45,055 bases of DNA from Flavobacterium psychrophilum (GTDB lineage Bacteria > Bacteroidota > Bacteroidia > Flavobacteriales > Flavobacteriaceae), in assembly GCA_022730285.1 (NCBI GenBank), contig DZCQ01000021.1, positions 1 through 45,055 of the forward strand, given 5' to 3'. Below, one piece after another: positions 8,350 to 18,474 of the stretch. Both the position numbers and the translations under genes were made by a program. How positions within the stretch are numbered: the stretch's first letter is position 1; each line of letters starts with the position of its first letter. The notes under the pieces are model-generated. The model saw nothing but the letters and a program-made list of their open reading frames with translations. It searched no databases and was not told the DNA's origin.

Positions 8350-8961
8350 TTAAAAATCTTCTAATAATAAAAGGTACAAATTTTTAGGACATTTTCCGTA
8401 ATTTAAAAAATCTTCTTCTTTTGATTTTTCGAAGTATTTGAATGTTGTAATGTTTGTAGGATAATTAGTTACATATTTTTTTCTAATAACTTCTAATCCC
8501 TCATCTATATTCTTTATTATTTGGCTTGCCGTAGCAATTATAATAATATTTTCTGGAAGTTCTGCTGATTTTTTTTGTTTGATTTGATTAGAAGTAAACA
8601 AGATAGAGCCATCATCTGCAAGAAGATTTTCGCAACTTGTAATAAAAAAAAGCGGGTTTTCAACGTCTTTAAATTGAATATTATTTTCTTCTAAAAAAGG
8701 AGCTAATTGTGGTTCAAAACAAATTGCTTCTGTTTCAAACCAATCATTTTCTTCTAAAACGTTTTCAAATTGTTCATTTAATTCCTCTTTATTTTCACAA
8801 TAAATAAATTTACCTCCATTTTTTTTAAAATTGATAATAAATTTTTCATCTATAGATAATAATTGCGTATTCTCTGAAGCAACTATGTCTTCTTCATGCT
8901 TATGATTGTCGTCTGTAAAATTTTCGACAACATTGTTAAATATTTTTTTAAAAAAGCTCAT
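8350..8961 (-). CDS. LUD-domain protein (LutC/YkgG-like)
   Basis: This 203-residue cytoplasmic protein belongs to the LUD superfamily (lactate utilisation LutB/LutC-like). The C-terminal half carries the pattern LLADDGSILFTSNQ near 112-125 and a long strand-helix region ending in YLLLLEDF. The N-terminal 60 residues are charged and probably flexible. LutB/LutA partners are not beside it, so a role in lactate oxidation is not supported. In many Flavobacteriia such a gene sits between ftsH and cdsA, as here. It is the first gene of the block ending in the superoxide dismutase, with a -7 box at 9000-9007. Confidence 0.75.
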   Translation of the reverse strand: MSFFKKIFNNVVENFTDDNHKHEEDIVASENTQLLSIDEKFIINFKKNGGKFIYCENKEELNEQFENVLEENDWFETEAICFEPQLAPFLEENNIQFKDVENPLFFITSCENLLADDGSILFTSNQIKQKKSAELPENIIIIATASQIIKNIDEGLEVIRKKYVTNYPTNITTFKYFEKSKEEDFLNYGKCPKNLYLLLLEDF

Positions 8962-8999
8962 ATTATTAATAAAAATAATGACGTTTAACTACGAGAATT

Positions 9000-9007
9000 C
9001 AAAGATA
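9000..9007 (-). promoter_or_regulatory. Candidate -7 box for the LUD-cdsA-psd operon
   Basis: On the minus strand this reads TATCTTTG, an exact TAnnTTTG match, 38 nt before the LUD-domain start codon. The -33 region falls inside the hairpin at 9008-9049 and has no TTG at the standard spacing. Confidence 0.5.
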
Positions 9008-9049
9008 AAAAAATCTTAACTTTATTTTAATTTCAAGTTAAGATTTTTT
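9008..9049. terminator. Strong hairpin terminator after ftsH
   Basis: A perfect 15-bp inverted repeat (9008-9022 with 9035-9049) has a 12-nt loop and is flanked by T runs in both orientations. It is 32 nt after the ftsH stop on the minus strand and directly abuts the -7 box of the next operon. Confidence 0.8.
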
Positions 9050-9080
9050 ATTAGGTTATTAACTAAGTTTTAAACAATTA

Positions 9081-11003
<1,923 letters not shown>

Positions 11004-11014
11004 TGTGAATTTGT

Positions 11015-11386
11015 TTAATATTTGTTTTCAATAGAAGTAATTTTTGCATCTCCCCATAAGCTTTCAATATCATAATATTCTCGAATATGCTTTTGAAAAA
11101 CGTGTACTACAATATGCACATAATCCATTAAAACCCATTCTGCCACATCAGTACCTTCAATGTGCCATGGTTTATCTTTTAATTCTTTAGAAACTACTTT
11201 TTGAATGGAATTTACAATTGCATTAACTTGTGTGTTGGAATTTCCGTTGCATATCACAAAATAATCACAAACGGTATTCTCTAATGCTCTTAAATCAAGA
11301 ATATCTATATTGTTACCTTTTACTTCTTCTATTCCTTTGATGATATTTGCTAATAAAATATCATTATCTACAGATTTTTTAACCAT
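11015..11386 (-). CDS. rsfS: Ribosome silencing factor
   Basis: This 123-residue RsfS/Iojap protein binds ribosomal protein L14 and blocks subunit joining when nutrients are scarce. Diagnostic segments are NIDILDLRALENTVCDYFVIC (quoted in part: DLRALENTVCDYFVIC), the loop KDKPWHIEGTDVAEWVLMDY (KPWHIEG and EWVLMDY), and IVVHVFQ near the end. The length is normal for the family. It leads the rsfS-ftsH pair and is divergent from birA. A minus-strand -7 box lies at 11408-11415, 22 nt before the ATG. Confidence 0.93.
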   Translation of the reverse strand: MVKKSVDNDILLANIIKGIEEVKGNNIDILDLRALENTVCDYFVICNGNSNTQVNAIVNSIQKVVSKELKDKPWHIEGTDVAEWVLMDYVHIVVHVFQKHIREYYDIESLWGDAKITSIENKY

Positions 11387-11407
11387 TTATTTTTTTAAAA
11401 ATTTTTA

Positions 11408-11415
11408 CAAAGTTA
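11408..11415 (-). promoter_or_regulatory. Candidate -7 box for rsfS-ftsH
   Basis: On the minus strand this reads TAACTTTG, an exact TAnnTTTG match, 22 nt before the rsfS start codon in the rsfS-birA divergent spacer. The nearest TTG is 23 nt upstream rather than 19, so the -33 element is weak. Confidence 0.45.
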
Positions 11416-11480
11416 TTGTTTTTTATCTTTATTTTGGTCAATATTATACAATAATTATTTAATCAAGATAAAAAACTTTT

Positions 11481-12212
11481 ATGAATATAATCAAACTAGA
11501 TGCCATAGATTCTACAAATACCTTTTTAAAGCAATTATGTCTCGAAAAAGAAGTAGATGATTACACTATTATAACCACGAAAAGTCAAACTCATGGAAAG
11601 GGTCAAATGGGAACAAAATGGCAATCTGAAACTGATAAAAACTTGATTATGAGTATTTTGTTAAAAAATACGATTTCTAACATTTCATTTATTTTTAGCT
11701 TAAATATTATAATAACTTTAAGTATTGTACAAAGTTTACAAAAATTAAATATTCCTAATTTAGCAATTAAATGGCCTAACGACATTATGGCAGGTGGAAA
11801 GAAAATAGCAGGTATTTTAATTGAAAACAGTATAAAAAGTTCTTCTACTATAGATTCTGTGGTTGGGATTGGATTAAACGTGAATCAAATTACTTTCGAG
11901 AATTTGCCACAAGCCAGCTCCTTGCGACTAGAAATGAATCAGGAGTATGATATTGCTACTATTTTAGAAAGCATTATAAGTTTTGTAAAATTAAATATGT
12001 TTGCTTATAAAAATGGACAAATTACCCAATTATGGCATGAATATGAACAAAATCTATTTAAAAAAGAGAAGGTATCGCTTTTTGAAAATGCAAATAGCGA
12101 ACGTTTTATGGGAATTATCAAAGGAGTAAATTCTATTGGAAAAATAGAAATACTCTTAGATGATGATTCTGTTCAATATTATGGGCTAAAAGAAATTAAA
12201 ATGATTTTTTAA
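11481..12212 (+). CDS. birA: Biotin--[acetyl-CoA-carboxylase] ligase
   Basis: This enzyme adenylates biotin and attaches it to the carboxyl-carrier protein. Landmarks are DSTN near residue 10, the biotinyl-adenylate loop QTHGKGQMGTKW (in place of the commoner GRGRRGR), the KWPNDIM motif near 92-98 and GGKKIAGILIE after it, and VVGIGLNVN. The 243-residue protein begins directly with the catalytic domain, so the N-terminal DNA-binding domain of E. coli BirA is absent and it should not act as a repressor. It is divergent from rsfS. A near-consensus -7 element, TATCTTTA, is at 11424-11431. Confidence 0.94.
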   Translation: MNIIKLDAIDSTNTFLKQLCLEKEVDDYTIITTKSQTHGKGQMGTKWQSETDKNLIMSILLKNTISNISFIFSLNIIITLSIVQSLQKLNIPNLAIKWPNDIMAGGKKIAGILIENSIKSSSTIDSVVGIGLNVNQITFENLPQASSLRLEMNQEYDIATILESIISFVKLNMFAYKNGQITQLWHEYEQNLFKKEKVSLFENANSERFMGIIKGVNSIGKIEILLDDDSVQYYGLKEIKMIF

Positions 12213-12375
12213 TAAAAACTAATTTTAATTTCTTCTTTCGAACAAGACTTTACCAGAGTGGGATTGAAATGCGAAGAGTACAAATTTAAAGAGAAACTCT
12301 CAAGTACAAAACTGACTTTTGTTTTAGCCCGAAACTGTAGTTTGAGTAAAAATCATGTTATACATTGGCTTTTTG
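12213..12375. other. Atypical non-coding spacer between birA and the methyltransferase gene
   Basis: This 163-nt spacer between convergent genes is visibly richer in G+C (for example around 12240-12285 and 12328-12350) than the surrounding spacers. The minus strand is not open. The only frame is a plus-strand 77-codon frame (12258-12491) that runs into the methyltransferase gene on the other strand and resembles no family I know. It holds short inverted repeats but no clear terminator. It may be a remnant of a lost gene or of an insertion. Confidence 0.4.
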
Positions 12376-12978
12376 TTACAATAAATATGGGATTATTGCT
12401 TTTGTCTTATTTTTGTATTTCATATATTCTGTTCCAAATGCCTCAGACAGCAATTTTTCTTCTTTTTTTAGTTTTAACCACAATGATATAAAAACTATGA
12501 ACACTGCTATTATTGCCCTATAGTCTCCAACTATTATTGCATTTCCAATAAATAAAAGCAAAAGTCCAGTATAAATTGGATGCCGAACAATTTTATAAAT
12601 TCCGTTCTGGATTAATTGGTGGTTTTCTTTTCTCTGTATTGACAAACTCCAATTCTTTCCGAGTATATATCGGGAAGTACAGGCTATTACTCCTCCAATA
12701 ACAGAGATTGATAGTCCAATAATTCCTACAAAATTAGTATGTTCAATAAAATTCTCTCTTAACCAACTATGTCCATACCAATCTCCTGGTCCTAATAGTA
12801 AAATTGCAATAATAATAGGAAGCCAATAGAGAAAAATTTGTTTGAATAAAGTTTCTTGATATTCGACTTTTTTTGTATTAAGTCCTGAAATGAACCAAAA
12901 TATCAAAACGATTAACCAAGTTATTAAAAGTCCAAATTTAATATATTCACTCATATTTACATCATTAATTTGTTGCAT
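12376..12978 (-). CDS. Isoprenylcysteine carboxyl methyltransferase-like membrane protein
   Basis: This integral membrane methyltransferase-like protein of about 200 residues belongs to the ICMT/PEMT (NnrU-like) superfamily. Five hydrophobic segments are seen. The S-adenosylmethionine-binding C-terminal half contains NGIYKIVRHPIYTG, with the signature RHPIYTG, and a later Glu pair (KKEEKLLSEAFG) that is conserved in the family. Bacteria lack the prenyl-Cys targets of the eukaryotic enzyme, so the substrate is unknown; lipid or small-molecule methylation is possible. The chosen ATG at 12978 is preceded by an A run on the coding strand. An internal ATG at 12954 is also plausible, and the frame is open to 13014. 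It sits between birA and rho, next to an atypical spacer. Confidence 0.75.
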   Translation of the reverse strand: MQQINDVNMSEYIKFGLLITWLIVLIFWFISGLNTKKVEYQETLFKQIFLYWLPIIIAILLLGPGDWYGHSWLRENFIEHTNFVGIIGLSISVIGGVIACTSRYILGKNWSLSIQRKENHQLIQNGIYKIVRHPIYTGLLLLFIGNAIIVGDYRAIIAVFIVFISLWLKLKKEEKLLSEAFGTEYMKYKNKTKAIIPYLL

Positions 12979-13042
12979 TTTTTTATTCAGGTGTATAGTA
13001 TAAAATGACCACAACTACTCTATCATGTTAGTTTTTAAAAAG

Positions 13043-14806
13043 TTAATCGTTCATAGATAATAAAAATTCTTGATTATCCTTCGTTTTTTTAAAGCGAGTA
13101 TTTATAAATTCCATTGCCTCAACAGGGTTCATATCTGCTAAATATTTACGCATAATCCACATTCTTTGAAGAGTAGATTCGTCTAATAACAAGTCATCTC
13201 TTCTGGTGCTAGAGGATGTTAAGTCAATGGCTGGGAAAATTCGTCTATTTGCAATTTTACGGTCTAGTTGTAATTCCATATTCCCTGTTCCTTTAAACTC
13301 TTCAAATATAACTTCATCCATTTTAGAGCCAGTTTCTGTTAGAGCTGTTGCAATGATGCTTAAAGAACCTCCATTTTCTACATTACGAGCCGCTCCAAAA
13401 AAGCGTTTTGGCTTTTGTAATGCATTTGCATCTACCCCACCACTAAGAACTTTTCCTGATGCTGGTTGCACAGTATTATAAGCACGAGCTAATCTTGTAA
13501 TAGAATCTAATAAAACCACAACATCATGACCACACTCCACTAATCTTTTTGCTTTTTCTAAAACAATATTTGCAATTTTTACATGTTCTTGTGGTTCTTT
13601 GTCAAAGGTAGAAGCAACTACTTCTCCCCTAACACTACGTATCATGTCCGTAACCTCTTCAGGCCTTTCATCTATAAGTAAAACTATAAGGTAAACTTCA
13701 GGATGATTAGCAGCAATAGCATTAGCTATTTCTTTGAGCAACATTGTTTTACCTGTTTTAGGTTGTGCAACTATCATTCCACGTTGCCCCTTCCCTATTG
13801 GTGAAAATAAATCAATAATTCTTGTGGAAATAGAACTTCCTTTTTCTGCTAGTTTAAATTTCTCGTTTGGAAAAATAGGGGTTAAATGTTCAAATGAAAC
13901 TCTATCTCTCACAACTTGAGGCTCATGCCCATTTATTTTGAGTACTCTTACTAATGGAAAATATTTTTCTCCTTCTTTTGGGGGTCTTACTACTCCTTTA
14001 ACTGTATCTCCTGTTTTTAGACCGAAAAGACGAACCTGTGATGTAGAAAGGTAAATATCGTCTGGTGATGCTAAATAATTATAATCAGAAGATCTTAAAA
14101 AGCCATATCCATCTGGCATCATTTCTAGCACACCTTCACTCTCTATGATTCCTTCAAACTCATAGTCTGATTCTCTAAAATTAGTTTTATGCTTTGCGTT
14201 TGGGTTATTATTAGGTTTATTTTGATTGTTCTGATTATTTTGTGCTTTTTGCTGATTTGTATTTACCGATTTCTTAACAATGGGAGTTGTAGCAATATTT
14301 TCGGTAGAATTTGCAATAATCTCTGTTGTGTTTATTGTTTCATCTACAACTTCTGTGTTGGAATTTGTGGCGATAACTGGCGAAGATGGCTTTATATTAG
14401 TTCTATTTCTAGCTACTTTTGTAACGTTGTTCTCATCTTTCGTAAAACGAATAATTTTTGCAGAACGAGGGGGATTTTGAGCAGAATTTACTGTATTTGG
14501 AACAGAATCTTCGCTAGAAATTTTGGCTTCTGTATTTTCAATTGTTTTTAAAGGTTCCTCAGTAGTAACAGGATTAATTGGTGCAATTACAGTAGGTTTA
14601 GTTATAGCAAGTCTTGCTCTCTTTGGTTTTTCGGGAGTTTCTGCTGTTATTTTTGGCAAAACTTCTGGATTTGTAGCTTGAAAGTCTAGTATTTGGTAAA
14701 TTAGGTCTTCTTTTTTTAAACCTTTAAATTTTAGAATTTTAGAGTTTTTTGCAATTTCTTGTAGCTCAGGAAGCTTCATTTCTTTTAAAACAGAAATATC
14801 AAACAT
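13043..14806 (-). CDS. rho: Transcription termination factor Rho
   Basis: Rho is an RNA-dependent ATPase helicase that ends transcription. Order of parts: an N-terminal Rho_N helical domain (about 1-43), then a long polar insertion (about 50-215) rich in Asn, Gln, Thr, Pro and Lys. The cold-shock-type RNA-binding domain is at about 222-290 ([13 protein letters not shown]). The RecA-like ATPase has Walker [19 protein letters not shown], and Walker [17 protein letters not shown] with the arginine-rich follow-on. The 587-residue length, against about 420 in E. coli, is due to the insertion, a feature of Bacteroidota Rho. DUF4293 lies divergently upstream. No good TAnnTTTG box for rho was found in the 173-nt spacer. 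Confidence 0.97.
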   Translation of the reverse strand: MFDISVLKEMKLPELQEIAKNSKILKFKGLKKEDLIYQILDFQATNPEVLPKITAETPEKPKRARLAITKPTVIAPINPVTTEEPLKTIENTEAKISSEDSVPNTVNSAQNPPRSAKIIRFTKDENNVTKVARNRTNIKPSSPVIATNSNTEVVDETINTTEIIANSTENIATTPIVKKSVNTNQQKAQNNQNNQNKPNNNPNAKHKTNFRESDYEFEGIIESEGVLEMMPDGYGFLRSSDYNYLASPDDIYLSTSQVRLFGLKTGDTVKGVVRPPKEGEKYFPLVRVLKINGHEPQVVRDRVSFEHLTPIFPNEKFKLAEKGSSISTRIIDLFSPIGKGQRGMIVAQPKTGKTMLLKEIANAIAANHPEVYLIVLLIDERPEEVTDMIRSVRGEVVASTFDKEPQEHVKIANIVLEKAKRLVECGHDVVVLLDSITRLARAYNTVQPASGKVLSGGVDANALQKPKRFFGAARNVENGGSLSIIATALTETGSKMDEVIFEEFKGTGNMELQLDRKIANRRIFPAIDLTSSSTRRDDLLLDESTLQRMWIMRKYLADMNPVEAMEFINTRFKKTKDNQEFLLSMND

Positions 14807-14951
14807 AAAATGTTGTATGAATTAAATTAGTAGTGAATTTTGTATGTGAATTTTATAATCTTAGTAATCGAAGTATGAAGTTCTTACGAATTGATAATGC
14901 AATATTACATATTTTATTTTAAAAAACAATAGTATTTTATAAATTTTTATT

Positions 14952-14959
14952 TATTTTTG
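14952..14959 (+). promoter_or_regulatory. Candidate -7 box for DUF4293 gene
   Basis: TATTTTTG matches TAnnTTTG, 20 nt before the ATG at 14980. The rest of the 173-nt rho-DUF4293 spacer is A+T-rich and shows nothing else that I can name. Confidence 0.45.
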
Positions 14960-14979
14960 TCAAGATAATTTTAGTTATT

Positions 14980-15393
14980 ATGATTCAGAGAATACAAAGT
15001 ATTTATTTATTTTTTACTTTTATAATTACTGGTATTTTGCCTTTTTTATTTCCACTTTGGGTTTTAGATTCCAATTTAGAAGTTTATTTTATGACAAATA
15101 CAGTTTATATTTTATTGTTTGGATTTAGTACAGCGTTATCAATTTGGAGTTTATTTTATTATAAAAAAAGACAGAATCAGTTTGTAATGAACCGATTGAA
15201 TATAATATTAAATTTAATTTTACTAGGATTATTTGTGTATCGAACGCTAAATTTATCTGGAGAAATCGATAAAGTTTCTGAGAAGGGTATTTCGATGTTC
15301 CTCCCTATTGTTGCTATCTTATTATTGGTTTTGGCCAATAAAGCCATCAAAAGAGATGAAGATCTTGTAAAATCTGTGGATCGATTAAGATAA
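14980..15393 (+). CDS. DUF4293 family membrane protein
   Basis: This 137-residue protein begins MIQRIQSIYLF, the typical DUF4293 start, and has four membrane helices (about 5-25, 37-57, 68-86 and 104-120) with a short cationic C-terminus. The family is found in Bacteroidota, commonly next to rho as here, and its function is unknown. It is a single-gene unit: a -7 box lies 20 nt upstream and a clear terminator starts 30 nt downstream. Confidence 0.85.
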   Translation: MIQRIQSIYLFFTFIITGILPFLFPLWVLDSNLEVYFMTNTVYILLFGFSTALSIWSLFYYKKRQNQFVMNRLNIILNLILLGLFVYRTLNLSGEIDKVSEKGISMFLPIVAILLLVLANKAIKRDEDLVKSVDRLR

Positions 15394-15422
15394 ACCTTTC
15401 ATCTTAGTTTATTAGTGCGAGG

Positions 15423-15454
15423 AAAATCCGTTTCAGTTTTGAAACGGATTTTTT
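15423..15454 (+). terminator. Rho-independent terminator after DUF4293 gene
   Basis: A perfect 12-bp stem (15423-15434 with 15441-15452) containing the core TCCGTTTC has a 6-nt loop and a run of six T that begins within the 3' arm. Placement 30 nt after the stop codon is ideal. This is one of the few G+C-containing hairpins in the window. Confidence 0.88.
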
Positions 15455-15492
15455 GTTTATAATTTTAACCAAATTTAGTTAGATAAAATCAT

Positions 15493-15535
15493 TATATTTG
15501 GGGATACTATTGCATGTGTTTTATAGCTAACTTTG
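15493..15535 (+). promoter_or_regulatory. Two candidate -7 boxes for the two-component operon
   Basis: TATATTTG at 15493-15500 and TAACTTTG at 15528-15535 both match TAnnTTTG. The second is 15 nt before the ATG at 15551 and covers the alternative TTG at 15533. Neither has TTG at 19 nt spacing, so this could be two weak or activator-dependent promoters. Confidence 0.45.
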
Positions 15536-15550
15536 AAAAAAAATAGAGTA

Positions 15551-16219
15551 ATGGATTCCAAAATAAAGATATACTTAGCAGACGATCATCAAGTATTAAT
15601 TGATGGAATGCTTGCAGTACTTAAAAACAAACCTAATTTTGATGTTGTTGGATATTCCTTAAATGGAGATAAGCTTATTGAAAAACTTTTTTTTCAAAAG
15701 GTAGATATTTTGATAATGGATATTAATATGCCGATAAAAGATGGTATTCAGGTTCTTAGAGAGATGAAAGAGTTTGGATTTCCATGCAAAGTAATTATTT
15801 TATCCAGCTATGATGAGCCAAAATTAATTAAAGAAGTTTTAAACTTAGGGGCAAGTGGTTACCTTACAAAGGAATGTGCTGGCGAGAATATTATAGATGC
15901 CATAGAAACCGTAGCTAATGGAAATCAATATTTTACGGAAGCTATAAAAGAAAAATTTTTTAATTCTTTTACTCAAAATGAAGCTGATACTCCTAAAAAT
16001 ATGCCTACAATTAAAGAGCAAATTGATAGTATAACCATCAGAGAATTAGAAATATTAAAACTAATAAGTTTTGAAAAAAGTGGAAAAGAAATTAGCGAAC
16101 TTTTGAATATAAGTGCAAACACAGTTGAAACACATCGGAAAAACTTAATGAAAAAACTTCATGTAAAAAGTTCTATTGGGTTAGTGCTTTTTGCAAGTCA
16201 ACATAATTTATTAAATTAA
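15551..16219 (+). CDS. NarL/FixJ-type response regulator
   Basis: This DNA-binding response regulator has 222 residues. The receiver domain (about 4-120) has the acid pair Asp11-Asp12, the phospho-acceptor Asp57 (IMDINMP), Ser85 and Lys107. The C-terminal LuxR-type helix-turn-helix (about 160-220) reads ITIRELEILKLI, then GKEISELLNISANTVETHRKNL. All phosphotransfer residues are intact. The upstream in-frame TTG at 15533 is rejected because a -7 box lies across it. The gene ends 10 nt before a histidine kinase that is clearly its partner. Targets are not known; the exported-protein cluster that follows is the obvious candidate by position. Confidence 0.94.
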   Translation: MDSKIKIYLADDHQVLIDGMLAVLKNKPNFDVVGYSLNGDKLIEKLFFQKVDILIMDINMPIKDGIQVLREMKEFGFPCKVIILSSYDEPKLIKEVLNLGASGYLTKECAGENIIDAIETVANGNQYFTEAIKEKFFNSFTQNEADTPKNMPTIKEQIDSITIRELEILKLISFEKSGKEISELLNISANTVETHRKNLMKKLHVKSSIGLVLFASQHNLLN

Positions 16220-16229
16220 AGTAAAATAT

Positions 16230-17990
16230 ATGGAATTAAAAAAATACGTCAGAATACTACTATACAGCCTCTATTTATATTTTTTTTCAAATTCTCTATT
16301 TGCAGCATCAAAGACAGATTCTATTGCATTATATATAGAAAAAAAAGAAACAATAAAAGCCTTAAGCTATGCAAGAAAAATATCTGAAGTGTATAAAAAA
16401 AACCAAAATTATCCTGCTTATTGCGATATTATGATGCAAAAAGCAGATTTATATTCGCAATTTAATGACATCAAAAATGCTTTAATGGTACTTTATGAAA
16501 ATGCAATAGTTGCCAAACAACAAAAATTAATTAAATACGAAATTATTTCTTACAACGAAATTGCAAAACTTAACATTAAAATATTTGAATATACCAAAGC
16601 TAAAAAGTACTTAAAACTTTCGGAAGCAAAAGCAATAGCTTATAAGAACAACGATTTGTTAGCCGATGTGTACAGAAGATTTTTTAATTTATGTGCATCA
16701 ACCAAATCTGATAGTACTAAATATTACATAGAAAAAACAATTTATTATACACAATTTTCTAAAGAAATAATTTCTAAATACAAAACTATTTCTAATATTT
16801 CTCAATACTATCTTTCTGTAAATGAAAACGATAAAGCAAAAAAGTATTTAGATAGTGGTTATGTTTTAGCAAAAAAAATAGGAATTAAAAAGCATATATA
16901 CAAAGCATTAGGAAACTTAGCTATCTATGAAATGACTGTTACAGAAAATTATGAAAAAGCTGAAAGAATGCTCCTGGAAGTCATTAATTCCATTCCAAAC
17001 GACACAGAATTGCAAATTATAGGAAATGCCTATTCCAACCTATCTTATGTTTATGAAAAAAAAGGCAATTATAAAAAAGCACTAGAATACAATAATAAGT
17101 ATTTTGAACTGTATGATCAAATAAATCAGAGCAGTATAAATGAAGCTACCAAGGATATAGAAATAAAATACGCAGTTAATGATATAGAGCATGAGTTTAA
17201 AGAGAGAAAAAATGCTATTATTGAAAAAGAAGAAAGAAATACAAAATTATTATTGCTTTTTGCAGGATTATTCATTTTTGCGGGTTTTATATTTTATTTT
17301 TATTACCAAAATTTATTATTAAAACAAAAAAATAAACTCAAAGACTTTGACAGCCAATTACAATACAAAATTATTAGTGCAACACTAGATGGTCAAGACC
17401 AAGAACGAGCTAAAATTTCAAATATATTACACGATCATGTAAGTGCCTTGCTATCATCGGTAGGATTGCACTTGTCGGCAATAGAAAATAGTTTGCCAGC
17501 AGAACAAAGCATTCAATTAAGCAAACCAAAAGCACTGTTAAAAGAAGCACATGATAAGGTAAGAGATTTATCGCATGACTTAGTTCCTACTCTTTTATCC
17601 AAATTTGGACTAGCAATATCTATCAAAAATTTGTGCGAAAACTATTCTACTTCGCTACTAAAAATAAATTGCATTTCAGAACTAGGGCGAAACAGAAGAT
17701 TCACTGTAGAGCTAGAAACCAAAATATATTTTATAATTTCCGAGTTGCTAAACAATGTAGCAAAGCATAGTAAGGCTACAAAATGTATGCTATTTATAGA
17801 GGAAGTAAACCAAAACATACATGTTAAAATTCAAGATAATGGAATAGGATTTAATTCTAAAAAAATAACAAAATCTAATGGATTTGGTCTCACACAAATT
17901 ATGGCTCGTATTAAAACAATGAATGGCAATTTTAAAATTATTACAGATGATAAAAATGGCACAATCATCAATATTAGTGTGCCAATCTAA
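16230..17990 (+). CDS. Sensor histidine kinase with periplasmic TPR region
   Basis: This 586-residue membrane kinase has a signal-like hydrophobic segment near 8-26 and a periplasmic helical region to about 330 made of TPR-like repeats (for example KGNYKKALEYNNKYFELY near 290). A membrane helix is at about 339-359, followed by a coiled linker and a HisKA_3 domain with phospho-acceptor His401 (NILHDHVS). The ATPase domain has SELLNNVAKHSKA (N box), DNGIGF (G1) and NGFGLTQI (G2). It should phosphorylate the regulator encoded 10 nt upstream. TPR sensors of this design are common in Bacteroidota; the signal is unknown. Confidence 0.93.
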   Translation: MELKKYVRILLYSLYLYFFSNSLFAASKTDSIALYIEKKETIKALSYARKISEVYKKNQNYPAYCDIMMQKADLYSQFNDIKNALMVLYENAIVAKQQKLIKYEIISYNEIAKLNIKIFEYTKAKKYLKLSEAKAIAYKNNDLLADVYRRFFNLCASTKSDSTKYYIEKTIYYTQFSKEIISKYKTISNISQYYLSVNENDKAKKYLDSGYVLAKKIGIKKHIYKALGNLAIYEMTVTENYEKAERMLLEVINSIPNDTELQIIGNAYSNLSYVYEKKGNYKKALEYNNKYFELYDQINQSSINEATKDIEIKYAVNDIEHEFKERKNAIIEKEERNTKLLLLFAGLFIFAGFIFYFYYQNLLLKQKNKLKDFDSQLQYKIISATLDGQDQERAKISNILHDHVSALLSSVGLHLSAIENSLPAEQSIQLSKPKALLKEAHDKVRDLSHDLVPTLLSKFGLAISIKNLCENYSTSLLKINCISELGRNRRFTVELETKIYFIISELLNNVAKHSKATKCMLFIEEVNQNIHVKIQDNGIGFNSKKITKSNGFGLTQIMARIKTMNGNFKIITDDKNGTIINISVPI

Positions 17991-18055
17991 GCGTTAAAAT
18001 TTTATTAAAGTTTCGTTATGTGATATTTGTCATACACAATTTAATAAAACAATCT

Positions 18056-18063
18056 TATCTTTG
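18056..18063 (+). promoter_or_regulatory. Candidate -7 box almost touching the start codon
   Basis: TATCTTTG at 18056-18063 is followed by only 4 nt before the ATG at 18068. Known spacing between this box and the transcript start is of the same order, so the mRNA would have almost no leader. There is no TTG at 19 nt spacing. Confidence 0.55.
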
Positions 18064-18067
18064 TAGT

Positions 18068-18406
18068 ATGAAAATCTTTGTTAACATATTTACATTCTAT
18101 CTTTTAGCACTAACAATACTGCCATCTGTTAGGGCTGTAAAGTTGTATTTTCATGAAAAATGTGAATCTGGATATAATGCCAAAATTCTCAATAAACAAG
18201 AAAATTCAGGTTGTGAGAAATCCAAAATAATAATGAGTTTGAGCTTTGAACCTCTAAAATATGAAACTGCTAATTCTTTTGACATAATTTCTACAATTCC
18301 ATTTCTTGAAATATCCAAAAAAGAAATTGCTATATACAAAGAAGTTTTTATTTCGCAGTATAATATTTCTATTTGGCAACCACCTAAGATTATAAATTTA
18401 GTTTAA
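18068..18406 (+). CDS. Small exported protein, DUF6660-like tail (unknown function)
   Basis: This 112-residue protein has a clear signal peptide (basic MK, hydrophobic core at about 3-20, then VRA). The mature part has two Cys (in EKCESG and SGCEKS) and ends ISIWQPPKIINLV. A terminal IWQPP-type motif is what I recall from small exported DUF6660-type proteins of Bacteroidota that sit near metal-efflux or outer-membrane transport genes. The Cys-rich middle of those proteins is largely missing here, so the match is tentative. The ATG at 18068 is preferred to the frame opening at 18020, because the signal peptide starts there and a -7 box is at 18056-18063. It is the first gene of an exported-protein cluster behind the two-component pair. 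Confidence 0.65.
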   Translation: MKIFVNIFTFYLLALTILPSVRAVKLYFHEKCESGYNAKILNKQENSGCEKSKIIMSLSFEPLKYETANSFDIISTIPFLEISKKEIAIYKEVFISQYNISIWQPPKIINLV

Positions 18407-18474
18407 TTCGCTTTTTTTACTTATTTGTATAACGATAAACTATTGTTATGCCACTAAATTTATACAATTTATCC

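Noticed and set aside
8350..8961. LUD-domain gene as part of a lactate-use operon
   Set aside because: No lutA or lutB neighbours; the gene sits in a phospholipid block instead.
12258..12491. Plus-strand frame of 77 codons in the birA-methyltransferase spacer
   Set aside because: The second half overlaps a real gene on the other strand, and the first half matches no family I know. Kept as a note on the spacer only.
14189..14551. Plus-strand frame of 120 codons opposite rho
   Set aside because: It mirrors the low-complexity insertion of Rho and is rich in Cys, Ile and Phe only because of that; no promoter or family match.
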